Assembly: GCA_041639705.1 (NCBI GenBank)
Contig: JBEQBT010000029.1
Coordinates: forward strand, 1 to 20,202
Reading direction: 5' to 3'
DNA from: JARDZI01 sp041639705
GTDB taxonomy: Bacteria; Bacillota; Clostridia; Clostridiales; Caloramatoraceae
DNA length: 20,202 nucleotides
The translations under genes were made by a program, and so were the position numbers. The notes under the pieces are model-generated. The model did not search any database, was not told where the DNA came from, and saw only the letters and a list, made by a program, of their open reading frames with translations. How positions within the stretch are numbered: the first letter of the stretch is position 1; the number at the start of each line of letters is the position of its first letter. Below are positions 14,978 to 20,202 of the stretch, in pieces.

Positions 14978-16018
14978 TTAAAATACAGTTTTGATAAATA
15001 TGGGAGAAGAAATTCCCCATTTTCCATTTGAATGGATTACTTTTACCACATACCAGCTTTCTTTTTTATTGACAATTATGCAAGGTTTCCATGTAACTAT
15101 ATTTGCATTATCATAAATACTTTCATTTACTATCCTACCTGCATTTGAAACTAATTGTATTTTTTCAATTGGTACAAAATCATCAGCAGCAATTATTTCA
15201 AAATTAATTAGGCTGCCAATATTAGCATTTAATATACTACCCATCCAGAAGTCATTAGCTTTAAATACAAGTCTTAAGCTTCTTGTTTCTGTAGAATATG
15301 TTCGCAAATTTCTCATTGCATCAATTAGTGTATCTTTGTTTAGAGCTTCAGCAAGTATTACAGTTAAATTATCATCATCGCCCCAGTTACTTGTATGATT
15401 ATCCTGTCCATTAATTGCACCTAAATGCCAACCTAAGTCAAGAAGTTTATAATAATAGGGCTCATATCTTATGTACCTTCTTGGAAATGCTCCATTTCCA
15501 ACCTCTATGAGTTTTAAAAGTTTATCCATTTCTGAATTATACTCAATTGGTCTAAATGAACGACCAGGATGATTGATTACTGCAATTACATTGCACTGAC
15601 TTGAGAGCCAGTTAGACAACTTATCTATGTTAAGGTGCTGCTTTCTTCCATTTAAATAGTTTTGGCTGTTTAATATACTTATATGACCTCCAGCAAACCA
15701 TTTCATTTCAAATCCTCTTATGGCAGCAAAATCCTTATATTTACTATTTGATAATTCAACATCCTTACCTGTATTAAACCACTGTGAACCTTCTTTCTCA
15801 GAGTAATGCTTCATATTCTTATCATATTCAAAGTTTTTATTTTTCACTCCATCTAGAAAATTTGAATGATCAGCAATAAATAGAAAATTAAGATTCTTAC
15901 TTCTTGCATATTCAAATGCATCTATTGGCTGTCCTTGACCATCGGAGTATGAGGTATGAGCGTGTGGTATCCCGTAATAGAAATTATATTTTATGTTTTT
16001 CCAAAAATCAATGCACAA
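14978..16018 (-). CDS. PHP-domain metal-dependent phosphoesterase (CehA/McbA-like)
   Basis: The 346-residue cytosolic protein shows the PHP metal-site motifs: HAHTSYSDG (19-27), ADHSNF (49-54), a middle INHPGR and GQDNH. These His/Asp groups normally bind two or three metal ions for phosphoester hydrolysis. The C-terminal ~100 residues (LRLVFKANDFWMGSILNANIG onward) look like a beta-sandwich, as in the CehA/McbA subgroup. There is no signal peptide. The start is a TTG at 16018, chosen because a strong GAGGAGG sits 7 nt before it and the only near alternative, a GTG, is out of frame and hits a stop at once. It is a single gene with its own terminator, divergent from the MutS-like gene. The substrate is unknown. 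Confidence 0.87.
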   Translation of the reverse strand: MCIDFWKNIKYNFYYGIPHAHTSYSDGQGQPIDAFEYARSKNLNFLFIADHSNFLDGVKNKNFEYDKNMKHYSEKEGSQWFNTGKDVELSNSKYKDFAAIRGFEMKWFAGGHISILNSQNYLNGRKQHLNIDKLSNWLSSQCNVIAVINHPGRSFRPIEYNSEMDKLLKLIEVGNGAFPRRYIRYEPYYYKLLDLGWHLGAINGQDNHTSNWGDDDNLTVILAEALNKDTLIDAMRNLRTYSTETRSLRLVFKANDFWMGSILNANIGSLINFEIIAADDFVPIEKIQLVSNAGRIVNESIYDNANIVTWKPCIIVNKKESWYVVKVIHSNGKWGISSPIFIKTVF

Positions 16019-16142
16019 AACAGTTCCTCCTCAAATTAGGTTATGTATTAAATATAATTACTAAAATGCATAATATATAATATTAGAATTTTATTTAATA
16101 GTGACAAAAAAATTTAATAATAGTGTGAACTACTATTTTTTT

Positions 16143-16151
16143 TGATATAAT
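16143..16151 (+). promoter_or_regulatory. Extended -10 promoter of the MutS-like gene
   Basis: TGATATAAT gives the extended -10 TGnTATAAT, with consensus TATAAT at 16146-16151. There is no good -35 at 17 bp, which extended -10 promoters tolerate. It lies 44 bp before the preferred TTG start. Confidence 0.55.
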
Positions 16152-16195
16152 GTTACAGAGCATAATAATGAATTCCATATGGGAGAGTGAAAAGT

Positions 16196-18052
16196 TTGAA
16201 TATAGAGTTTTTAGATAAGGGAAGTCCTGAAATACAATATGAAAAACGTAGGGACAATTATAAGAAAAGCATTGATGTATTATCAAAAAAAGTAAATGCA
16301 ATTAGTATTAGCAGAGGGATAATTTTTTTTGGAGGTATAGCTATAGCTATTCTTTTTTATGTTAAAAAACAATATAGTCTAATTCCACTGACACTGTTAA
16401 CTACATTACTTATTTTTATATTTCTTATTGCTATACATGAAAAACTAAGAGAGCAAAAGAAATATACTGAAATTTTATATGAGATAAATGATAACTCATT
16501 AAAAAGATTAAATGGAAAGTGGAAAGATTTCAAGGATAGTGGAGAAGAATTTAAAAATGAAAATCATAGATATTCTGAGGATTTAGATGTATTTGGAAGA
16601 GGTTCTTTATTTCAGCTTGTTAATACTTCAAACACATTCATAGGAAGGCAAAAATTAGTAGAGCTTTTTATTGAACCAATAAAGAAAGCTGACGAGATTT
16701 ACAGAAATCAAAATGCAATTAAAGTTCTTTCTGAAAAAATTGATTGGAGACAAAGGTTTCAAGCTGAGGGAATGGTTTCAAAAGGTGAGAGTTCAAAAGC
16801 AAATGAATTGAATAACCCAGAGGAATTATTTATTTGGGCTAATGAGAAGAATGAATTTTTTAGAAATCCTATTATTATATTTCTAGCCAGAATACTGCCA
16901 ATAATTACAATATTGCTTTTGCTTTTAGCAATAGCTCTTCCTAATGTACCCTATTATCCTTTTTTCCTATTATTAAGCTGCCAAATATTCCTTATTCTGA
17001 TACGTTCAAAGGATATAGGTAAAGTTTTCAGTGTTACAGATAAATATAAGGATATTATTAAAACCTATGAAAAAATGTTAAAGCAAGTGGAAGATGAAGA
17101 GTTTAACTCGAGCTATCTTGATATATTAAAGAAAAGTTTAATAGATAATAAAAATCAAAAAGCATATAAGCAGATAAATGGATTGGTAAAGGTAGTTGAT
17201 ATGATTGCAATGCGATACAGTGAAATATACCTATTTTTTAATATAATAACACTTTGGGATTATCAATGCCAAATTACACTTGAAAGCTGGAAAAAAAGAA
17301 GTGGAGTTAATTTGGAGAAGTGGCTTACAACTGTCGGAGAGTTTGAAGCTCTATCAAGTCTTTCAGCATTGTATTTTGACCATCCTAGCTGGGTTATGCC
17401 TAAAATTTTTGATGAGCTAAGTGATTATGAGGCAACTGATATTGGCCATCCTCTTTTGTCTGAAGATAGAGTAGTTAATAGCTTTCAGGTACATTTGCCA
17501 AGTGGAGTTTTGCTTATTACAGGTTCAAATATGTCTGGAAAGAGTACATTGCTTAGAACAGCAGGAGTAAATCTAATTTTAGCCTATACAGGTGCACCAG
17601 TTTGTGCTAGTAAATTTAAATGCTCAATTATGGATATATATACTTCCATGAGAGTTAGTGACAATCTTGAAAAGAACATTTCTTCCTTTTACGCTGAACT
17701 TCTAAGAATAAAAATGATTATTGAAGCAGCAAAGGAGGGAAAAAGAATTTTTTTCCTGCTGGATGAAATATTTAGAGGCACTAACTCAAGGGATAGAAAT
17801 ACAGGAGCTAGAATATTAATCAAAAACCTAATAGAACAAGGAGCCTCTGGATTCGTTTCTACCCACGATCTAGAGTTGGGAGAACTATCAGGAGAAGGAA
17901 ACACAGGAGTGCATAACTTTCATTTTAGAGAATATTATAAAGATGGACAAATATATTTTGATTACAAGTTAAGACCAGGCATTTCTACAACAAGGAATGC
18001 AATATATTTAATGAAAATGGCGGGTATTGATTTTAATGAAGAAGTACTTTGA
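16196..18052 (+). CDS. Membrane-anchored MutS-like ATPase
   Basis: The protein is about 618 residues. Two hydrophobic hairpins, at about 41-80 and 226-270, indicate four membrane segments. A MutS-type core (DLDVFGRGSLFQLVNTSNTFIGR) and C-terminal ATPase follow. Walker A is ITGSNMSGKSTLLRT (about 442-456), Walker B/signature is FLLDEIFRGTNSRDR and the H-loop is STHDLELG. The mismatch-recognition domain (with its Phe-x-Glu) of true MutS is absent, so it is unlikely to be a mismatch-repair MutS; it resembles the membrane-linked MutS-like proteins of Firmicutes whose role is unknown. The start is uncertain: GGGAG (16181-16185) is well spaced for the TTG at 16196, whereas the in-frame GTG at 16187 is too close. 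It has no downstream terminator before the GH18 gene, 81 bp away, so the two may be co-transcribed. Confidence 0.88.
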   Translation: MNIEFLDKGSPEIQYEKRRDNYKKSIDVLSKKVNAISISRGIIFFGGIAIAILFYVKKQYSLIPLTLLTTLLIFIFLIAIHEKLREQKKYTEILYEINDNSLKRLNGKWKDFKDSGEEFKNENHRYSEDLDVFGRGSLFQLVNTSNTFIGRQKLVELFIEPIKKADEIYRNQNAIKVLSEKIDWRQRFQAEGMVSKGESSKANELNNPEELFIWANEKNEFFRNPIIIFLARILPIITILLLLLAIALPNVPYYPFFLLLSCQIFLILIRSKDIGKVFSVTDKYKDIIKTYEKMLKQVEDEEFNSSYLDILKKSLIDNKNQKAYKQINGLVKVVDMIAMRYSEIYLFFNIITLWDYQCQITLESWKKRSGVNLEKWLTTVGEFEALSSLSALYFDHPSWVMPKIFDELSDYEATDIGHPLLSEDRVVNSFQVHLPSGVLLITGSNMSGKSTLLRTAGVNLILAYTGAPVCASKFKCSIMDIYTSMRVSDNLEKNISSFYAELLRIKMIIEAAKEGKRIFFLLDEIFRGTNSRDRNTGARILIKNLIEQGASGFVSTHDLELGELSGEGNTGVHNFHFREYYKDGQIYFDYKLRPGISTTRNAIYLMKMAGIDFNEEVL

Positions 18053-18075
18053 TAATGAATTGGTGAATAATAGGG

Positions 18076-18101
18076 ACCTTTTAAAAAAATAAGCATATAT
18101 T
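18076..18101 (+). promoter_or_regulatory. Possible sigma-K-like promoter of the GH18 gene
   Basis: AC (18076-18077), 16 bp, then CATATATT (18094-18101) resembles the mother-cell sigma-K pattern AC-N16-CATAnnnTA with one mismatch. The element carries little information and can occur by chance in AT-rich DNA; no sigma-A -35/-10 pair is obvious here. Confidence 0.25.
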
Positions 18102-18133
18102 GAATTAGAATACTAAAATACGGGGGTCTATTT

Positions 18134-19414
18134 TTGATTATACATGTTGTAAGAAAAGGTGAGAGCTTATATTCTATTTCACGCTTATATGGTGTTTCAG
18201 CTAATAAGATTTCTTCTGACAATGAACTTAGCAATTCAGAACATCTGGTAGTTGGTCAAACCCTAGTTATAATTGGAGGGGCTAGAAAACATACTGTAGC
18301 CCCGGGGCAATCTATTTATTCAATCGCAAGATTATATGGACTAAATGTGAATGATCTATTAGCTGCTAATCCTCAGATTCCAAGTTCAAATAAGATTAAT
18401 GTAGGGCAAATAATGAACATACCGGCAGGACCTGGAAAGCTTGGTACTATCGAAGTAAATGGCTATACCTTTCCCAATATAAATATGGAGGTATTAAGAA
18501 AGACACTTCCACATTTAACCTACTTGAGTATTTTCAGTAATGAGGTTAATCCAGATGGAACTATTCGCCTAATAAATGATGTACCACTAATTCAAGCAGC
18601 AAGAGCAGCAAAAGTTGCTCCATTAATGGTAATAACTAACCTCGAGTCTGGCGGAGGCTTTAGTAGTGATGTAGCAAGGTCAATATTAAGAAATAATACT
18701 GTACAGGATAGACTGCTTGACAATGTTATTCAAAATCTTAGAAATAAGAATTATTATGGACTGGATATCGACTTTGAATACATTTATCCAGAAGACAGAG
18801 AAAATTACAATAATTTTTTACGAAAGACTGTGGCAAGACTAAAACCTCTTGGATATACAGTTACAACAGCTCTAGCTCCAAAAACCTCAGCAACTCAAAA
18901 GGGTTTACTTTACGAGGCACATGATTATCCAGTTCATGGAGCCCTTGCAACACATGTTATACCAATGACATATGAATGGGGATACACATATGGTCCTCCA
19001 CTAGCAGTATCACCTATTAATGAAGTGAAAAAGGTATTAAACTATGCTGTAACTGCAATTCCTAGACAAAAAATTCTTATGGGAGTGCCAAACTATGGAT
19101 ATGATTGGACTCTTCCATATGTAGAGGGTACAGCGGCAAAGACACTATCAAATCCAGGTGCAGTTGATCTTGCTAGAAAAGAAGGGGCTGTTATCCGTTA
19201 TGATGAGGAGTCACAGGCACCATTCTTTAATTATTATGATGACAATAGAAAACAGCATGTGGTTTGGTTTGAGGATGCTAGAAGTATAAATGCAAAACTA
19301 AGGGTAGCAGACCAATATAATTTAGGTGGGGTAAGCTACTGGACTATAGGAAGGTATTTTCCACAGGCTTGGTTAGTTCAGGATGCGTTATTCAATATTA
19401 GAAAAGTGCTATAG
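18134..19414 (+). CDS. LysM-GH18 peptidoglycan hydrolase of the SleL/YaaH spore type
   Basis: The 426-residue protein has two LysM domains at about 3-47 and 53-97 (KHTVAPGQSIYSIARLYGL), which bind peptidoglycan glycans. A glycoside hydrolase family 18 domain follows at about 105-420. The catalytic motif is GLDIDFEYI, with Asp211, Asp213 and the proton donor Glu215; the usual leading Asp is replaced by Tyr208. Related SleL/YaaH enzymes act as N-acetylglucosaminidases on spore cortex fragments. No signal peptide is seen, which fits deposition on the spore from the mother cell. The start is a TTG at 18134 with a GGGGG ribosome binding site 7 nt upstream. A weak sigma-K-like element lies upstream. 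The family is secure; the spore role is inferred from relatives. Confidence 0.93.
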   Translation: MIIHVVRKGESLYSISRLYGVSANKISSDNELSNSEHLVVGQTLVIIGGARKHTVAPGQSIYSIARLYGLNVNDLLAANPQIPSSNKINVGQIMNIPAGPGKLGTIEVNGYTFPNINMEVLRKTLPHLTYLSIFSNEVNPDGTIRLINDVPLIQAARAAKVAPLMVITNLESGGGFSSDVARSILRNNTVQDRLLDNVIQNLRNKNYYGLDIDFEYIYPEDRENYNNFLRKTVARLKPLGYTVTTALAPKTSATQKGLLYEAHDYPVHGALATHVIPMTYEWGYTYGPPLAVSPINEVKKVLNYAVTAIPRQKILMGVPNYGYDWTLPYVEGTAAKTLSNPGAVDLARKEGAVIRYDEESQAPFFNYYDDNRKQHVVWFEDARSINAKLRVADQYNLGGVSYWTIGRYFPQAWLVQDALFNIRKVL

Positions 19415-19447
19415 AATAATTAGGTAATATGAAATTCGTAATATTTA

Positions 19448-19480
19448 GAAGGCCTGCCTAGGCCTTCATTTTATTTATAT
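19448..19480 (+). terminator. Intrinsic terminator after the GH18 gene
   Basis: GAAGGCCT (19448-19455) pairs with AGGCCTTC (19460-19467) around a 4-nt loop and is followed by ATTTTATTTAT. Confidence 0.85.
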
Positions 19481-19527
19481 ATTTGTATTGTAAATTTGCA
19501 TGTTTAGATGATAGAATGACCATATAG

Positions 19528-19533
19528 TATAAT
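19528..19533 (+). promoter_or_regulatory. Possible -10 of the S1-domain gene
   Basis: A consensus TATAAT lies about 77 bp before the start codon, after the upstream terminator. The -35 region is poor (TTAGAT at about 19504), so this is tentative. Confidence 0.35.
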
Positions 19534-19609
19534 TAAACTGTTTTGTATAAATAAACATTACAAGGAGCAAATTATTTTTAATAAAATTTATAGATGAAAG
19601 GGATAAAAG

Positions 19610-20202
19610 ATGCTTAAGATAGGAGATTATAATGAATTAGAAGTTTTAAAAGAAGTGGATTTCGGGTTTTACCTTATTTCAGATGAGGGTGAAATACTAC
19701 TTCCTAGAAAGTATGTTACTGAAGGATTAGGTATAGGAGATAGAATAAATGTATTTATTTACAAGGATTCGGAAGATCGATTAGTTGCAACCACTATAAC
19801 ACCCATTGCTAAGGTTGGTGATATTGCTTATCTTGAAGTAAAGGATACGAACAGATATGGGGCTTTTTTAGATTGGGGTCTGGAAAAGGATTTACTTGTG
19901 CCATTTGCAGAACAAAAAATAAAAATGGTTGTAGGCAATAAATATTTCGTTAAGGTGTACTTTGATGAAGTGACTAAAAGGGTGGTAGCAACTACAAAAA
20001 TTAATAAACATCTAGATAAGGAAGTATTAGACGTAGCTGAGGGGGAAGAGGTAGATTTGACAGTTTATAAATTTACTGAACTCGGTGCATCTGTCATTAT
20101 TAACAATAAATATTTAGGTGTTGTTTATAAAAACGATATATTTATTAAACTTAATGTAAACGATAAATTAAAGGGATATATAAGTAAAATCAGAGAAGAT
20201 GG
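19610..20202 (+). CDS. CvfB/YitL-like S1-domain RNA-binding protein (5' part)
   Basis: The open frame from the ATG at 19610 runs off the right edge after 197 codons. The protein starts MLKIGDYNELEVLKEVDFGFYL and continues through S1-like beta barrels: EILLPRKYV...GDRINVFIYKDSEDRLVAT, KVGDIAYLEVKDTNRYGAFLDWGLEKDLLVPF, and a third, GEEVDLTVYKFTELGASVIINNKYLGVVY. This order matches the CvfB/YitL family (conserved virulence factor B), whose members bind RNA through tandem S1 domains and end in a winged-helix domain; that domain is beyond the window. A GAAAGGGAT ribosome binding site precedes the ATG. It follows the GH18 terminator, so it is a separate unit. Confidence 0.9.
   Translation, partial: MLKIGDYNELEVLKEVDFGFYLISDEGEILLPRKYVTEGLGIGDRINVFIYKDSEDRLVATTITPIAKVGDIAYLEVKDTNRYGAFLDWGLEKDLLVPFAEQKIKMVVGNKYFVKVYFDEVTKRVVATTKINKHLDKEVLDVAEGEEVDLTVYKFTELGASVIINNKYLGVVYKNDIFIKLNVNDKLKGYISKIRED

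Noticed and set aside
16119..16144. AATAGT/ACTATT followed by T residues as a terminator before the MutS-like gene
   Set aside because: The stem is only 6 AT-rich pairs, and no plus-strand gene lies upstream that would need it.

Overview
The window looks like chromosomal DNA of a low-GC, spore-forming Firmicute of the Clostridium type. This rests on the very AT-rich sequence, strong AGGAGG-type ribosome binding sites, two T-box leaders on aminoacyl-tRNA synthetase genes, clostridial small-protein families (DUF3787, DUF2383, DUF2512) and a LysM/GH18 enzyme of the spore-cortex-lytic type. Species cannot be fixed from sequence alone. I see no prophage, CRISPR array, rRNA, tRNA or intact transposon; the content is mostly core chromosome.

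Layout. Positions 1-1056 hold three small genes: the start of a DUF3787 protein (minus strand, runs off the left edge), a 53-residue DnaJ-type zinc-finger mini-protein (plus) and a DUF2383 ferritin-like protein (minus). Positions 1057-1670 carry a block of three strong hairpins that may be a relic of an IS200/IS605-type element end, then a near-consensus promoter and an Asn-specific T-box leader feeding asnS. Next come bpsA, a branched-polyamine synthase with an added zinc ribbon, and a SWIM-SNF2 helicase-like ATPase, both on the plus strand and separated by good intrinsic terminators. Positions 7775-10350 hold a DUF2512 membrane protein (minus), a double zinc-ribbon protein (plus) and trpS (minus) behind its own Trp-specific T-box.

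Positions 10403-14916 form a minus-strand signalling block. It contains an orphan soluble PAS histidine kinase whose leader has a perfect 14-bp inverted repeat, and an ECF sigma factor/anti-sigma pair that overlap by 4 bp. A TGTAAC-N16-CGTATA promoter upstream of the sigma gene strongly suggests autoregulation. Positions 14978-18052 hold a PHP-type phosphoesterase (minus) and, diverging from it, a membrane-anchored MutS-like ATPase (plus). Positions 18134-20202 hold the LysM-GH18 protein and the start of a CvfB/YitL-like S1-domain RNA-binding protein that runs off the right edge.

Most genes look like single transcription units with their own terminators, so functional links between neighbours are weak apart from the sigma/anti-sigma pair. 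From the sigma gene to the GH18 gene, four of five genes appear to use GTG or TTG starts. The best candidates for something not previously described are the zinc-ribbon BpsA, the inverted repeat in the kinase leader, the dyad over the zinc-ribbon gene's promoter, and the hairpin block before asnS.
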